Source of the DNA: Limnohabitans lacus
Lineage (GTDB): Bacteria; Pseudomonadota; Gammaproteobacteria; Burkholderiales; Burkholderiaceae_C
Length of the DNA stretch: 64,000 nucleotides
Direction of reading: 5' to 3'
NCBI RefSeq assembly: GCF_030053395.1
Contig: NZ_JASGBH010000006.1
Span: 1 to 64,000 of the forward strand
Made by a program: the position numbers and the translations under genes. Under the pieces are notes generated by a model that searched no databases, was not told where the DNA came from, and saw nothing but the letters and a program-made list of their open reading frames with translations. This document shows, one piece after another, positions 17,930 to 29,366 of this stretch (within the stretch, counting starts at the first letter, position 1; each line of letters begins with the position of its first letter).

Positions 17930-19467
17930 TGCAGACCCTGCACAGCCCCTTGGAAGCCGCCCGCTGGTTGCGTCAACGCGTGACCGGTCAGTTGCGCACC
18001 GACAGCCGTCTGGTCGAGCCCGGCGATGCTTTCATTGCCTGGCCGGGCGCTGCGACCGATGGTCGTCTGTTCTTGAAGGCCTCATTGGAGCGAGGCGCAC
18101 AAGCCTGTGTGTTGGCCCAAGAAGGCAGCGAGGCTTGGGCGTCATTGAGCCAGCAAGATGGTGCGTTGCCTCAGCTGGAGCGCTTGGCCTGCATGGCCAA
18201 CCTGAAAGCCCAAGCAGGGCTTGTGGCCGACGCCTATTACGAGCAGCCCAGCGATGAGCTCAGCGTGCTGGCAGTGACCGGAACCAATGGCAAAACATCG
18301 ACCACCTGGTGGATTGCGCAGGCCTTGTCTTCGCCAGTGCTGCGCAGCACCTGTGGCTTGGTGGGCACCTTGGGTGTGGGCCAGTTGCCCAAGCTGTCCA
18401 GCACAGGCATGACCACCCCGGATCCTGTTGTGTTGCAGCGCCAGTTCCGTGAGTTTGCGGATGCCGGTGTCCAGCATTGCGCGATCGAAGCTTCATCGAT
18501 CGGTTTGGCCGAGCATCGCTTGGCTGGCACGCGCATCAAGGTGGCGGTGTTCACCAATTTCACCCAAGACCATTTGGACTACCACGGCAGCATGGCGGCG
18601 TATTGGGCCGCCAAGCAAGCCCTGTTTGCTTGGCCAGGTTTGCAATCGGCGGTGGTGAACATCGACGACGCGCAAGGCGCACGCTTGGCCCAGCAGCTGC
18701 AAACGCGAGACCTGGATGTCTGGACGTGCTCTCGGCGCGGGCCTGCCCGCTTGCAAGCTCGGCAGTTGCCAAGCGCAGAGGGCATTGCCTTTGAGGTCAA
18801 CGCGGGGCAGCAGAGCCTGACGCTCCAGACGGGGCTGATCGGGGATTACAACATAGACAATTTGCTGAGCGTCATCGGCACGGTCTGTGCCTTGGGTTTC
18901 ACTCTGGAAGAGGCGGTCCAGGCCTGCAGCTATTTGACCGCTGTGCCCGGGCGCATGCAAAGAGTGGCCACACTCAAAACAGACTCGCCTTTGACGGTGG
19001 TGGATTACGCCCACACGCCCGATGCCATCGACAAGGCTTTGACCGCGTTGCGCCCATTGGCCGAGCAAAGAGGCGGACGCTTGTGGTGTGTGCTCGGATG
19101 CGGCGGCGACCGTGATCCCGGCAAACGGCCCGTGATGGCCTCTGTGGCTGAAAAGGGCGCAGACAGATTGGTGCTGACCAGCGACAACCCCCGTTCTGAG
19201 TCGCCGCAGGCCATCTTGGCTGCGATGCAGCAAGGCTTGGTGCAAGCCGATCGCGCGCAAGTTCTCGAAGACCGTGCGATGGCCATTGCCTGGGCGATTG
19301 AGCAAGCCGATTGCAATGATGTCGTTCTGGTCGCTGGCAAGGGTCACGAAGACTACCAGGAGGTGCAAGGCGTTCGCCATGCTTTCTCGGACCCTGAACA
19401 CGTACAGGCCGCTTTGCAGCGTCGCGCGGCCCGTTTGTGCCGACTGGCACAAGGAGCTCAGGCATGA
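17929..19467 (+). CDS. murE: UDP-MurNAc-L-Ala-D-Glu: meso-diaminopimelate ligase
   Basis: 512 residues. Adds meso-DAP to the nucleotide precursor. ATP loop GTNGKT at 118-123 (TGTNGKTSTTWW), and the DNPR motif at D419-R422 that marks meso-DAP rather than lysine specificity. DapF in this window supplies the substrate. It overlaps murF by 4 bp. Confidence 0.96.
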   Translation: MQTLHSPLEAARWLRQRVTGQLRTDSRLVEPGDAFIAWPGAATDGRLFLKASLERGAQACVLAQEGSEAWASLSQQDGALPQLERLACMANLKAQAGLVADAYYEQPSDELSVLAVTGTNGKTSTTWWIAQALSSPVLRSTCGLVGTLGVGQLPKLSSTGMTTPDPVVLQRQFREFADAGVQHCAIEASSIGLAEHRLAGTRIKVAVFTNFTQDHLDYHGSMAAYWAAKQALFAWPGLQSAVVNIDDAQGARLAQQLQTRDLDVWTCSRRGPARLQARQLPSAEGIAFEVNAGQQSLTLQTGLIGDYNIDNLLSVIGTVCALGFTLEEAVQACSYLTAVPGRMQRVATLKTDSPLTVVDYAHTPDAIDKALTALRPLAEQRGGRLWCVLGCGGDRDPGKRPVMASVAEKGADRLVLTSDNPRSESPQAILAAMQQGLVQADRAQVLEDRAMAIAWAIEQADCNDVVLVAGKGHEDYQEVQGVRHAFSDPEHVQAALQRRAARLCRLAQGAQA

Positions 19468-20885
19468 GCGCCATGAAGCTTTCTTTGGCGAAGGCCTTGT
19501 CCTGGCTCAGCGATGCCCGATGCGTGGGTGATGCCCAAGTGATGGTGGACCGTGTGCACACCGACACGCGTTCATTGCGCAGCGGCGATTTGTTTGTGGC
19601 TTTGCGTGGCGAAAACTACGACGCCAACGCTTTCCTTGATCAGGCCAAGGCACAAGGTGCAGCCGCAGTGATTTGCGAGCCTCAAGGCGAGGCCATGGCC
19701 TTGGCGAATGGTCTGACAGCCTTGGTGGTGCCCGATGCCCGATGGGCTTTGGGCGAACTGGCCGCCGGCTGGCGTGACCAATTTGACTTGCCATTGATCG
19801 CGATCACCGGCAGCAATGGCAAAACCACCGTGACCCAAATGGTGGCCTCCATCTTGCGCGCCCATGCGCCCGAGCACAGCCTGTCCACCCAGGGCAACTT
19901 GAACAACGACATCGGTGTGCCGCTGACCTTGCTGAATTTGCGTGCGCACCACCAAATCGCCGTGGTCGAGTTGGGCATGAACCACCCCGGTGAAATCGCC
20001 TACCTGGCCCAACTGACCCGACCCACAGTGGCACTGGTCAACAATGCCCAGCGTGAACACCAGGAACACATGGGCACGGTGCAAGCCGTGGCTTATGAAA
20101 ACGGCGCCGTGCTGCAAGCACTGCCTGCCGATGGCGTGGCTGTGTACCCCGCCGATGACACCTACACCGCTGTGTGGACGCAATTGGCGGCCGAGCGCAC
20201 ATGCCTCACCTTTGCTTTGCAAGACGCGGAAGTCTCTGCTGCCGTGGTTTTGTGGACGGCAGGCGCATGGCAATTCACCCTCAAGACCCGCGAGGGCACA
20301 GCGCCGGTTCGCCTGCACATCGCCGGTCGTCACAACGTGAAGAACGCATTGGCCGCTGCGGCCTGCGCTTTGTCAGCGGGTGTGGGTCTGGCGGCCGTGG
20401 TGCAAGGTTTGCAGGCCTTTGAGCCTGTCAAAGGCCGTTCGCGTGCACTGATGCTGCAGATCAAGGACCAGACTTTGTCCTTGGTGGACGACACCTACAA
20501 CGCCAACCCCGATTCGGTGCGAGCCGCGATCGATGTGTTGGCCGAACTGCCCGGACCCCGTTTGATGGTTTTGGGCGACATGGGCGAAGTGGGGGATCAG
20601 GGGCCGCAATTCCATGCCGAAGTGGGTGCCTATGCCGCTGAAAGAGGCATCGACGCTTTTTTCACCTTGGGGGCTTTGTGCGCCGATGCCGCCAAGGCAT
20701 TTGGTGCCGCGCGGCACTTTGAGAGCATGTCGGCCTTGATCGCCGCAGTCCAAGCGCAGTTGACGCATGTTCAAAGCATTGTCGTCAAAGGCTCGCGCTT
20801 CATGAAGATGGAGCAGGTGGTGGAGGCCTTGGTGCAACAAGCGGCCCCAATGAACAACAAGAAAGGGGAGGCCCATGCTGCTTAG
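19464..20885 (+). CDS. murF: UDP-MurNAc-tripeptide: D-Ala-D-Ala ligase
   Basis: 473 residues from ATG 19464 in the ATGA overlap with murE. It completes the pentapeptide. P-loop [22 protein letters not shown] and the C-terminal-domain segment [16 protein letters not shown] are canonical. It overlaps mraY by 11 bp, which fits translational coupling. Confidence 0.95.
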   Translation: MSAMKLSLAKALSWLSDARCVGDAQVMVDRVHTDTRSLRSGDLFVALRGENYDANAFLDQAKAQGAAAVICEPQGEAMALANGLTALVVPDARWALGELAAGWRDQFDLPLIAITGSNGKTTVTQMVASILRAHAPEHSLSTQGNLNNDIGVPLTLLNLRAHHQIAVVELGMNHPGEIAYLAQLTRPTVALVNNAQREHQEHMGTVQAVAYENGAVLQALPADGVAVYPADDTYTAVWTQLAAERTCLTFALQDAEVSAAVVLWTAGAWQFTLKTREGTAPVRLHIAGRHNVKNALAAAACALSAGVGLAAVVQGLQAFEPVKGRSRALMLQIKDQTLSLVDDTYNANPDSVRAAIDVLAELPGPRLMVLGDMGEVGDQGPQFHAEVGAYAAERGIDAFFTLGALCADAAKAFGAARHFESMSALIAAVQAQLTHVQSIVVKGSRFMKMEQVVEALVQQAAPMNNKKGEAHAA

Positions 20886-22053
20886 CCTGGCGCAATGGTT
20901 GCAAAGTTTGTCTCCGGAGTGGGGCTTTTTGCGCGTTTTCCAATACATCACTTTCCGTGCGGTGATGGCGGCCTTGACCGCTTTGCTGATCGGCTTGAGT
21001 GCCGGGCCTTGGGTGATCCGTCGCCTGACATCCCTCAAGATCGGTCAACCCATCCGTGGTTACGGCATGGAGTCCCATTTGTCCAAAAGCGGCACCCCCA
21101 CCATGGGCGGCGTGTTGATTTTGTTGTCGATCGCCATCTCAACCCTGCTGTGGTTTGACCTGTCCAACCGTTTCGTGTGGATCGTGCTGATCGTGACCTT
21201 GGGTTTTGGGGCCATCGGCTGGGTGGACGACTGGCGCAAAGTGGTCAACAAAGACCCTGAGGGCATGCGATCACGCGAAAAGTATTTCTGGCAATCGGTG
21301 ATTGGCTTGCTGGCTGCGCTGTACCTGGTGTTCAGCATTTCCGAAAGTTCCAACCTGCGTGTGCTCGACTTGTTCGCCAAGTGGGTGATGTCGGGTTTTG
21401 ATGTGAATCTGCCACCCAAAGCCGGCTTGTTGGTCCCCTTCTTCAAGGAGGTGAGCTACCCCTTGGGCGTGTTCGGTTTCGTGATCATGACTTACTTGGT
21501 CATCGTGGGGGCCAGCAACGCTGTCAACCTGACCGATGGCTTGGATGGCTTGGCCATCATGCCGGTGGTGATGGTGGGCTCGGCCTTGGGGGTTTTTGCG
21601 TACGTGACCGGCAGCTCGGTCTATTCCAAATACCTGTTCTTTCCCTACATTCCGGGCTCGGGCGAATTGATGATTTTCTGCGCCGCGATGGCCGGGGCAG
21701 GTTTGGCCTTCCTTTGGTTCAACACGCACCCCGCGCAAGTGTTCATGGGCGATGTGGGGGCCTTGGCCTTGGGGGGTGCCTTGGGCACCATCGCCGTGAT
21801 CGTGCGACAGGAGATCGTGTTGGCCATCATGGGCGGCATCTTTGTGGTGGAAGCCTTGTCGGTGATGGCTCAGGTGGCTTACTTCAAGTACACCAAGAAG
21901 AAATACGGCGAAGGTCGCCGCATCTTGAAGATGGCGCCATTGCACCACCATTTCGAGAAAAGCGGCTGGAAAGAAACGCAAGTGGTCGTGCGTTTCTGGA
22001 TCATCACCATGCTGCTGTGTTTGGTCGGCCTGTCGACCCTGAAGCTGAGGTAA
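20875..22053 (+). CDS. mraY: Phospho-MurNAc-pentapeptide transferase (lipid I synthase)
   Basis: 392 residues, about ten membrane segments. Moves phospho-MurNAc-pentapeptide onto undecaprenyl phosphate. Conserved cytoplasmic loops: [22 protein letters not shown] and [12 protein letters not shown], including the catalytic Asp and His residues. Three bp separate it from murD. Confidence 0.96.
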   Translation: MLLSLAQWLQSLSPEWGFLRVFQYITFRAVMAALTALLIGLSAGPWVIRRLTSLKIGQPIRGYGMESHLSKSGTPTMGGVLILLSIAISTLLWFDLSNRFVWIVLIVTLGFGAIGWVDDWRKVVNKDPEGMRSREKYFWQSVIGLLAALYLVFSISESSNLRVLDLFAKWVMSGFDVNLPPKAGLLVPFFKEVSYPLGVFGFVIMTYLVIVGASNAVNLTDGLDGLAIMPVVMVGSALGVFAYVTGSSVYSKYLFFPYIPGSGELMIFCAAMAGAGLAFLWFNTHPAQVFMGDVGALALGGALGTIAVIVRQEIVLAIMGGIFVVEALSVMAQVAYFKYTKKKYGEGRRILKMAPLHHHFEKSGWKETQVVVRFWIITMLLCLVGLSTLKLR

Positions 22054-22056
22054 GCC

Positions 22057-23829
22057 ATGCAACAGCTCCACGGTCAACACGTTCTGATTTTGGGTTTGGG
22101 TGCTTCGGGCCTGGCGATGGCCCGTTGGTGCGCCCGCGCCGGAGCGGACGTGACCGTGGCCGATACGCGTGAACTGCCGCCACAGTTGGCCACCTTGCAA
22201 GCCGAATGGCCTCAAGTGAAATTCGTGTCAGGCACGTTTGCCGCCAGCTTGGTGGAGGGCACCACGGTGCGTGCGGTTTTCCGCAGCCCCGGTTTGTCAC
22301 CCGACGTGGTGGCCCCCGTGGTGAATTCAGCCAAAGCCATGGGCTTGTGGCACGGCGGCGAGTTGAGTTTGTTCGCGGCGGCCTTGCAGGACTTGAAAAA
22401 CGAATTTGGCTATGCCCCTCAGGTGCTGGCGATCACCGGCACCAATGGCAAAACCACGGTGACTTCGCTCACGGGTCAATTGGTCGAGCGCGCCGGCAAG
22501 ACCGTCAAGGTGGCCGGCAACATCGGCCCTACTTTGCTCGACACTTTGGCCCAGGCCTTGGTGCAGGCACAGGCTCAAGTGGAGCGCGAAACCCAAGAGC
22601 TGGCGGAGCAGCAAGCGCAAGAACAGGCACAGGCTTTGCCAGAGCCGGTGACCGCTGAGCCCATTCAGTCGATTGCCCCCGATGCGCAAGAGCTCGGCGA
22701 AGTGCCACGGGATACAGAGGTTGCAGCAGTCGATGAACAGGTAGAAGGCGAAGCACAGGACGAAGAAGAGGACCCAGTGGTGATGGCCGTGGCAGCGCCA
22801 GAAGTGCAGCAGCCCATGGCCCTGGCCCTGCCGCAAGTGTGGGTGCTGGAGTTGTCCAGCTTTCAGCTCGACAGCAGCGATGGGTTTGAGCCCAGCGCCG
22901 CCACCGTGCTCAACATCTCTCAAGACCATCTGGACTGGCATGGCTCCATGGCGGCCTATGCGGACGCGAAGGCGCGCATCTTTGGTGAAAAAGGCTTGAT
23001 GGTCCTCAACCGTGAAGATGCGCAGGTCATGGCCATGCGCCCCGCACCCATCAAGGTCAAACTGCAGCGCCCCATCGAGCGTGCTTGTGTCACCTTCGGT
23101 GGCGATATGCCCCAGCGCCCGGGCGACTTCGGCATTGAAATCACCAACGGCATGACCTGGCTGGTGCGTGCTCTGGAGGCCGATGAAACCCGTCGCCGCC
23201 GCAAGGACGCCGAGGAAGAATTGCACATCCAGCGACTGATGCCTGCCGATGCCCTGCGCATTCGCGGCCGTCACAACGCGGTCAATGCCCTGGCTGCGCT
23301 GGCGCTGGCCAGCAGTGCCGGTTGCGCGCTGGCCCCCATGTTGTATGGCTTGCGCGAGTACCGTGGTGAGCCTCACCGTGTGGAGCCGATCGCGGTGGTC
23401 AACGAAGTCGAATACTTTGACGACAGCAAAGGCACCAATGTGGGTGCCACCGTGGCCGCTTTGCAGGGCCTGGGTGCTGACCGCCGCGTGGTGGTGATCT
23501 TGGGTGGCGATGGCAAGGGTCAGGACTTTTCGCCATTGGCCGAGCCCGTGTCGCGTTTTGCCCGTGCAGTGGTCCTGATCGGTCGCGACGCACCTTTGAT
23601 CCGCGAAGCCTTGGCGCTGTGCTCAGTCCCCGTGCAGGACGCCATGGACATGGCGGATGCGGTGACGCAGTCCAGTGCTTTGGCACAAATGGGTGATGCG
23701 GTCTTGATGTCGCCCGCATGCGCCAGCTTTGACATGTTCAAGGATTATGAGCACCGTGCACGCGTGTTTGGGCAAGCGGTGGCCGAACTGGCAGAAACTG
23801 CCGGTGTCAGCATGGAGGGCGCACTGTGA
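22057..23829 (+). CDS. murD: UDP-MurNAc-L-alanine: D-glutamate ligase with an acidic insert
   Basis: 590 residues against about 440-500 in most MurD. N-terminal Rossmann domain ([14 protein letters not shown]), ATP loop [12 protein letters not shown] (about 128-139), GNIG at about 155, then [11 protein letters not shown] at about 261-271, and C-terminal FDDSKGTN. Between the last two central motifs lies an insertion at about 168-255, rich in Glu, Gln, Ala and Pro, where other MurD have a short loop. A second short charged stretch ([20 protein letters not shown], about 371-390) is also extra. The frame is intact and the core motifs are unchanged, so the enzyme should be active. It overlaps ftsW by 4 bp. 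Confidence 0.95.
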   Translation: MQQLHGQHVLILGLGASGLAMARWCARAGADVTVADTRELPPQLATLQAEWPQVKFVSGTFAASLVEGTTVRAVFRSPGLSPDVVAPVVNSAKAMGLWHGGELSLFAAALQDLKNEFGYAPQVLAITGTNGKTTVTSLTGQLVERAGKTVKVAGNIGPTLLDTLAQALVQAQAQVERETQELAEQQAQEQAQALPEPVTAEPIQSIAPDAQELGEVPRDTEVAAVDEQVEGEAQDEEEDPVVMAVAAPEVQQPMALALPQVWVLELSSFQLDSSDGFEPSAATVLNISQDHLDWHGSMAAYADAKARIFGEKGLMVLNREDAQVMAMRPAPIKVKLQRPIERACVTFGGDMPQRPGDFGIEITNGMTWLVRALEADETRRRRKDAEEELHIQRLMPADALRIRGRHNAVNALAALALASSAGCALAPMLYGLREYRGEPHRVEPIAVVNEVEYFDDSKGTNVGATVAALQGLGADRRVVVILGGDGKGQDFSPLAEPVSRFARAVVLIGRDAPLIREALALCSVPVQDAMDMADAVTQSSALAQMGDAVLMSPACASFDMFKDYEHRARVFGQAVAELAETAGVSMEGAL

Positions 23830-25124
23830 GCGAAAGCCTGGGCCTCATGCAAACCCTGCGCGGCAGTGTGGCGCGCTTGACCGGCCTGTTCACGGGCGGC
23901 GCCTCAGTGCCTTCCGCCGCCGGTCAAGGCTTGCCGGTCAATTTGGGCGGGTATGAATTCGCGCGACAGTCGCCCAGCACCGCAGCGCGTCTGCAAGGGG
24001 TGGACCAGGCCTTGGTATGGGTGGTGGTGGCGCTGCTCATGTGGGGCATGGTGATGGTGTACTCGGCATCGATTGCGATGCCTGACAACCCGCGCTTTGC
24101 CCGCTATGCACAGACCCACTTCCTGACCAGGCACATCATTTCCTTGGTGATGGGCTGCGCCGTGGCTTTGCTGGCGTTTCAAGTGCCCATGGAGACCTGG
24201 GAAAAAGCCGCACGGCCCATGTTTGTGCTGTCCCTGGTGCTGTTGGCCTTGGTCTTGATTCCTTTCATTGGCAAAGGCGTCAATGGCGCACGCCGCTGGA
24301 TTTCGTTGGGCATCACCAATTTCCAGCCTTCGGAGCTGGCCAAATTGGCCACCATCATCTATGCGGCCGATTACATGGTGCGCAAGATGGAAGTCAAGGA
24401 GCGCTTCTTCCGCGCCGTCTTGCCCATGGGCGCAGCGGTGGGATTGGCTGGCGTGTTCTTGCTGGCCGAGCCCGACATGGGGGCCTTCATGGTGATCGCC
24501 ATCATCGCCATGGGCATCTTGTTCTTGGGCGGTGTGAATGCCCGCATGTTCTTCTTGATTTTTGCGGTGCTGGTCGGTGCTTTCGTGATGATGATTGCCG
24601 CATCGCCATGGCGGCGCGAGCGGATTTTTGCCTACCTCGATCCTTTCAGCATGGAGCATGCCTTGGGCAAGGGCTACCAGTTGTCGCATTCCTTGATCGC
24701 GATTGGGCGTGGGGAAATTTGGGGCGTGGGTTTGGGCGGCAGTGTGGAAAAACTGCATTGGTTGCCAGAGGCCCACACCGACTTCTTGTTGGCGGTCATT
24801 GGTGAAGAGTTCGGCTTGGTCGGTGTGACCACGGTGATCTTCATGTTCTTGTGGTTGGCCCGCCGCATCATGGTGATTGGCCGCCAGTCGATCGCATTGG
24901 ACAAAGTGTTTGCGGGTCTGGTGGCTCAGGGTGTGGGCATCTGGATCGGTTTCCAGGCCTTCATCAACATGGGTGTGAACCTGGGCGCATTGCCCACCAA
25001 GGGCCTGACGCTGCCACTGATGAGCTACGGCGGCTCGGCCATCATGATGAACTTGGTGGCCATTGCCATCGTCTTGCGCATCGATGCCGAGAACAAGCAA
25101 ATGATGCGTGGAGGTCGGGCATGA
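23826..25124 (+). CDS. ftsW: Septal peptidoglycan polymerase FtsW (SEDS family)
   Basis: 432 residues with a cytoplasmic N-terminal extension of about 60 and about ten membrane segments. Typical SEDS blocks: [41 protein letters not shown] and the final [11 protein letters not shown]. Pairs with FtsI to polymerise septal glycan strands. It overlaps both neighbours by 4 bp. Confidence 0.95.
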   Translation: MSESLGLMQTLRGSVARLTGLFTGGASVPSAAGQGLPVNLGGYEFARQSPSTAARLQGVDQALVWVVVALLMWGMVMVYSASIAMPDNPRFARYAQTHFLTRHIISLVMGCAVALLAFQVPMETWEKAARPMFVLSLVLLALVLIPFIGKGVNGARRWISLGITNFQPSELAKLATIIYAADYMVRKMEVKERFFRAVLPMGAAVGLAGVFLLAEPDMGAFMVIAIIAMGILFLGGVNARMFFLIFAVLVGAFVMMIAASPWRRERIFAYLDPFSMEHALGKGYQLSHSLIAIGRGEIWGVGLGGSVEKLHWLPEAHTDFLLAVIGEEFGLVGVTTVIFMFLWLARRIMVIGRQSIALDKVFAGLVAQGVGIWIGFQAFINMGVNLGALPTKGLTLPLMSYGGSAIMMNLVAIAIVLRIDAENKQMMRGGRA

Positions 25125-26185
25125 AGACCAAATGCGCATTGGTGATGGCCGGGGGCACAGGGGGACACATTTTCCCTGGGCTGGCTGTGGCCGAAGCTTT
25201 GCGTGAAGCCGGCTGGCGCGTGCATTGGTTGGGCGCACCCAACAGCATGGAAAGCCAATTGGTGCCGCCACGTGGCTTTGCTTTTGAAACGATCGATTTT
25301 GGCGGCGTGCGTGGCAAGGGCCTGAAAACCTTGGCCTTGTTGCCGCTGCGCTTGCTCAAGGCGTTTTGGCAAAGTCTGCAAGTGGTCCGCCGTGTCCAAC
25401 CCGATGTGGTGCTGGGCTTGGGCGGCTACATCACCTTTCCGGGCGGGATGATGGCCACTTTGTGCGGCAAGCCGGTGGTGTTGCATGAGCAAAACTCGGT
25501 CGCAGGCCTGGCCAACAAGGTGCTGGCCCAAGTGGCAGATCGCGTGTTCACCGCTTTCCCGAAAGTTTTCAAAACTGGCCAATGGGTGGGCAACCCCTTG
25601 CGTCAGGCCTTCACGCAACAAGCAGCGCCTGCCGAGCGCTTTGCCGGTCGCACCGGTCCATTGCAGGTCTTGGTGGTGGGCGGCAGTCTGGGTGCCAAAG
25701 CGCTCAACGACATCGTCCCGCAAGCGCTGGCGCTGATTGCGCAAGCCCAACGCCCCCAAGTGGTTCATCAAAGTGGTGCCAAACAAATCGACGCCTTGCG
25801 CGCCAACTACGAAGCCGCTGGGGTGCAAGCTGAACTGACGCCGTTCATTGATGACACGGCTTCGGCCTTTGCCCAAGCTGACTTGGTGATTTGCCGCGCT
25901 GGCGCCAGCACCGTGACCGAATTGGCCGCTGTCGGTGTGGCCGCCTTGTTTGTGCCTTTCCCCTTTGCGGTAGATGACCACCAGACCACCAATGCTGGAT
26001 TCTTGGTCCAGCACGGCGGTGGTTGGTTGGTGCAGCAGGCCGAATTGAGCGCCGAGTCTTTGGCAGAACGTTTGCAAAAACTGGACCGCAGCCAGTTGCT
26101 CGCTTGCGCCCAAAAAGCCCACGAACAGAAAAAAACAAATGCAACTCGGGAGGTTGTGATGGCTTGTGAGGAGTTGGCTGCATGA
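25121..26185 (+). CDS. murG: UDP-GlcNAc: MurNAc-pentapeptide transferase (lipid II synthase)
   Basis: 354 residues from ATG 25121 in an ATGA overlap with ftsW. GT-B glycosyltransferase at the inner face of the membrane. The G-loop [18 protein letters not shown] is at the start; other motifs are [33 protein letters not shown] and the donor-binding [12 protein letters not shown]. Confidence 0.96.
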   Translation: MKTKCALVMAGGTGGHIFPGLAVAEALREAGWRVHWLGAPNSMESQLVPPRGFAFETIDFGGVRGKGLKTLALLPLRLLKAFWQSLQVVRRVQPDVVLGLGGYITFPGGMMATLCGKPVVLHEQNSVAGLANKVLAQVADRVFTAFPKVFKTGQWVGNPLRQAFTQQAAPAERFAGRTGPLQVLVVGGSLGAKALNDIVPQALALIAQAQRPQVVHQSGAKQIDALRANYEAAGVQAELTPFIDDTASAFAQADLVICRAGASTVTELAAVGVAALFVPFPFAVDDHQTTNAGFLVQHGGGWLVQQAELSAESLAERLQKLDRSQLLACAQKAHEQKKTNATREVVMACEELAA

Positions 26186-27591
26186 AACACGCCATCCGCA
26201 AAATTCATTTCATCGGCATTGGCGGCTCAGGCATGAGTGGCATTGCCGAGGTCTTGCTCAATTTGGGCTACGCGATTTCGGGCTCGGACCTGTCCGACAG
26301 CGCCACCTTGCGGCGTTTGGCCGGTTTGGGCATCCAGACCCATGTGGGCCACAGCGCCGACAACGTGCGCGATGCCGATGCGGTGGTGACATCCACCGCC
26401 GTCAAGGCCGACAACCCCGAGGTGCTGGCTGCGCGTGAGCGCCACATCCCGATCGTGCCGCGTGCGGTGATGTTGGCCGAGTTGATGCGCATGAAGCAAG
26501 GTGTGGCGATTGCCGGCACGCACGGCAAAACCACCACCACCAGCTTGGTGGCCAGCGTGTTGGCCGAAGCCGGTCTGGACCCCACGTTCGTGATCGGTGG
26601 TCGCTTGAACAGCGCCGGCGCCAATGCCAAATTGGGCACGGGCGAGTACATCGTGGTCGAGGCCGACGAGTCCGATGCGTCGTTTTTGAACCTGCTGCCC
26701 GTGATGGCGGTGGTGACCAACATCGACGCCGACCACATGGAGACTTATGGCCACGATTTGGCCCGTTTGAAGGCCGCCTTCGTCGACTTTTTGCACCGCA
26801 TGCCGTTTTACGGCACAGCCATCATGTGTGCCGATGACCCTGGCGTGCAAACGATCCTGAACGACATCGCTCGTCCAGTGACGACTTACGGATTAAACGA
26901 AGGCGCGCAAGTCCGTGCCGTCGATGTGCGTGCCGTCGATGGCCAGATGCACTTCACCGTGCAGCGCCGCAACGGGGTGGTCATGCCCGACATGCCGGTG
27001 GTCTTGAATTTGCCTGGCCTGCACAACGTGCTCAACGCCTTGGCCGCTGTGGCTGTGGCGGTGGAGCTGGGTGTGGCCGATGCAGCGGTGCAGCGTGCGC
27101 TGGCCGGCTTCAAAGGCGTAGGCCGACGTTTCCAACGGTATGGACAGGTCCGCACCGCCGATGGCCAAGGGCAATTCACCGTGATCGATGACTACGGGCA
27201 CCACCCGGTGGAGATGGCGGCCACTTTGTCTGCAGCACGTGGTGCTTTTGCAGGCCGCCGTCTGGTGCTGGCTTTCCAGCCGCACCGCTTCAGCCGCACA
27301 CGTGATTGCTTTGAAGACTTCGTCAAGGTCATTGGCAATGGCGCCGACGTGGTGTTGTTGTCCGAAGTCTATGCCGCCGGTGAAGCCCCGATCGTGGCGG
27401 CCGATGGCCGTTCACTGGCCCGGGCCTTGCGTGTGGCCGGCAAGGTTGAGCCGGTGTTTGTCGATGACATCCACGACATGCCGCAAGCGGTGCTGACAAA
27501 CGCACGCGATGGCGACGTGGTCATTTGCATGGGCGCAGGCACCATCGGTGCTGTGCCCGCCAAGATTGTGGAACTGGGAGGTGCAGCATGA
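26182..27591 (+). CDS. murC: UDP-N-acetylmuramate: L-alanine ligase
   Basis: 469 residues. First amino acid-adding step of the precursor pathway. [18 protein letters not shown] at the start, ATP loop [11 protein letters not shown], and C-terminal [10 protein letters not shown] and FQPHRFSRT are canonical. Overlaps murG and ddlB by 4 bp. Confidence 0.96.
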   Translation: MKHAIRKIHFIGIGGSGMSGIAEVLLNLGYAISGSDLSDSATLRRLAGLGIQTHVGHSADNVRDADAVVTSTAVKADNPEVLAARERHIPIVPRAVMLAELMRMKQGVAIAGTHGKTTTTSLVASVLAEAGLDPTFVIGGRLNSAGANAKLGTGEYIVVEADESDASFLNLLPVMAVVTNIDADHMETYGHDLARLKAAFVDFLHRMPFYGTAIMCADDPGVQTILNDIARPVTTYGLNEGAQVRAVDVRAVDGQMHFTVQRRNGVVMPDMPVVLNLPGLHNVLNALAAVAVAVELGVADAAVQRALAGFKGVGRRFQRYGQVRTADGQGQFTVIDDYGHHPVEMAATLSAARGAFAGRRLVLAFQPHRFSRTRDCFEDFVKVIGNGADVVLLSEVYAAGEAPIVAADGRSLARALRVAGKVEPVFVDDIHDMPQAVLTNARDGDVVICMGAGTIGAVPAKIVELGGAA

Positions 27592-28550
27592 GCACTTCAA
27601 AACTCGGAAAAGTGGCGGTCTTGATGGGCGGACGTTCCGCCGAGCGCGAGGTGTCCTTGATGTCTGGTCAGGGCGTGCTCAATGCCTTGCGGTCTATGGG
27701 CGTGGATGCCCATGCGTTTGACCCCGCTGAGCGTGATGTGAGCGAGCTCCAGCGCGATGGCTTTGACCGGTGTTTCATCGCTTTGCATGGCCGCTACGGC
27801 GAAGACGGCACCCTGCAAGGTGCTTTGGAACTGTTGGGCATCCCCTACACCGGTTCGGGTGTGATGGCTTCGAGCATCGCCATGGACAAAACCATGACCA
27901 AGCGGGTCTGGTTGGCCGAAGGCTTGCCCACACCGCGCTATGAGTTGGTGCGCCGAGAACAGTTGTCCAGCGTGTCATCTGAAAAATTGATAGCGGCTCT
28001 GGGTTTGCCCATGATCGTCAAGCCTGCCCGCGAGGGCTCGTCGATTGGTGTGACCAAAGTCGTTCGCGCAGAGGAGCTGCCCGCAGCTTTGGCGCAAGCA
28101 GCGCAGTGCGATGCCGACATCCTTTGCGAACAATGCATCGTGGGCGATGAAGTGACCTGCCCTGTGTTGGGTGCGGGCGATGCCGCCAAGGCCTTGCCCG
28201 TGATCCGCATCGTGGCACCCGAGGGCAACTACGATTACCAAAACAAATACTTCACCGACGACACCCAGTACCTGGTGCCCTGCGGTTTGCCTGCGGATGA
28301 AGAAGCGGCCATTGAAGCTTTGGTGGTCAAAGCTTATCAAGTGCTCGGTTGCCGCGGTTGGGGCCGCATCGACGTGATGATCGATGGCCAAACTCGCCAG
28401 CCCTATTTGCTGGAAATCAACACCTCGCCAGGCATGACCGGCCACTCGCTGGTGCCCATGTCTGCGCGCGCGGCTGGCATCAGCTATGAAGCCCTGTGCG
28501 AGCAGCTACTGCATGCGGCCAGCTTGGACCATCAGGAGGTCAGAGGATGA
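27588..28550 (+). CDS. ddlB: D-alanine: D-alanine ligase
   Basis: 320 residues from ATG 27588. ATP-grasp enzyme. [19 protein letters not shown], the omega-loop [10 protein letters not shown], and [13 protein letters not shown] with the metal-binding Glu/Asn are present. It feeds MurF, encoded 7 kb upstream in the same cluster. The ribosome site for ftsQ (AGGAGG) lies inside its last codons. Confidence 0.95.
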   Translation: MSTSKLGKVAVLMGGRSAEREVSLMSGQGVLNALRSMGVDAHAFDPAERDVSELQRDGFDRCFIALHGRYGEDGTLQGALELLGIPYTGSGVMASSIAMDKTMTKRVWLAEGLPTPRYELVRREQLSSVSSEKLIAALGLPMIVKPAREGSSIGVTKVVRAEELPAALAQAAQCDADILCEQCIVGDEVTCPVLGAGDAAKALPVIRIVAPEGNYDYQNKYFTDDTQYLVPCGLPADEEAAIEALVVKAYQVLGCRGWGRIDVMIDGQTRQPYLLEINTSPGMTGHSLVPMSARAAGISYEALCEQLLHAASLDHQEVRG

Positions 28551-29329
28551 AAAAACCCATGCCCATGCCGATGGACATCCGGCTCATGAACTTCACCGCC
28601 AATTTGCTGGTGGTGGGGGTCGTGTTGCTGGGTCTGGGCGCTTGGGCGTGGTGGTTGCTGCGCCATCCGGTGTTTGCCATTCAGTCCGTCAGTGTTCAAG
28701 GCGAAGTCAATCGCAACAACGCCGTGACCTTCAAAGCCAATGTCATGCCGCAACTCAACGGTAATTTTTTCACCTTGGATTTGGAGGTGGCGCGTCGCGC
28801 ATTCGAGGCGGTGCCTTGGGTGCGTTCGGCGGTGGTGCACCGGGACTTTCCCAACCGATTGCGCGCTGTTTTGCAAGAGCAGCATCCTCAGGCGCTTTGG
28901 GGCGAGGAGGGGGCCAACACCATGGTCAATGAACAAGGTCAGGTGTTTGAAGCCGATTTGGACGATGTGGATGTGGAAAGCCTGCCGCGCATGAAAGGCC
29001 CCGCCGGCATGTCCATTCAGGTGGTGAACATGTACCACTACCTGCGTCCGATCTACAAAGCCGTGGGCATGGACATTGACCAGCTGGAATTGACCCCCCG
29101 TGGCAGTTGGCGTGTGATGACCGCAACGGGCGCCGTCATGGAATTGGGGCGGGGTACAGAAGCTGAAATTGGCGAGCACTTGCAGGTCTTTTTCAAAACA
29201 CTGTCGCAAGTGACTGCCCGTTATGGCAGGACGCCCAACGCCTTGGCTGGCGCAGATTTGCGCCACAAAGATGGTTATGCCCTGCGCTTGCGGGGTGTGA
29301 GCACAGTCGAAGACAAGAAAAAGCCTTGA
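28547..29329 (+). CDS. ftsQ: Cell division protein FtsQ
   Basis: 260 residues from ATG 28547. Cytoplasmic tail, one membrane segment (about 18-38), POTRA domain ([16 protein letters not shown] onward, about 45-115) and a beta domain. Scaffold of the FtsQLB complex. The frame is open slightly upstream inside ddlB, but the overlapping ATGA and AGGAGG fix the start. Confidence 0.92.
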   Translation: MKKPMPMPMDIRLMNFTANLLVVGVVLLGLGAWAWWLLRHPVFAIQSVSVQGEVNRNNAVTFKANVMPQLNGNFFTLDLEVARRAFEAVPWVRSAVVHRDFPNRLRAVLQEQHPQALWGEEGANTMVNEQGQVFEADLDDVDVESLPRMKGPAGMSIQVVNMYHYLRPIYKAVGMDIDQLELTPRGSWRVMTATGAVMELGRGTEAEIGEHLQVFFKTLSQVTARYGRTPNALAGADLRHKDGYALRLRGVSTVEDKKKP

Positions 29330-29366
29330 GCAATCAAGCAGGAACACAACAGAAACGGTGATTCAT

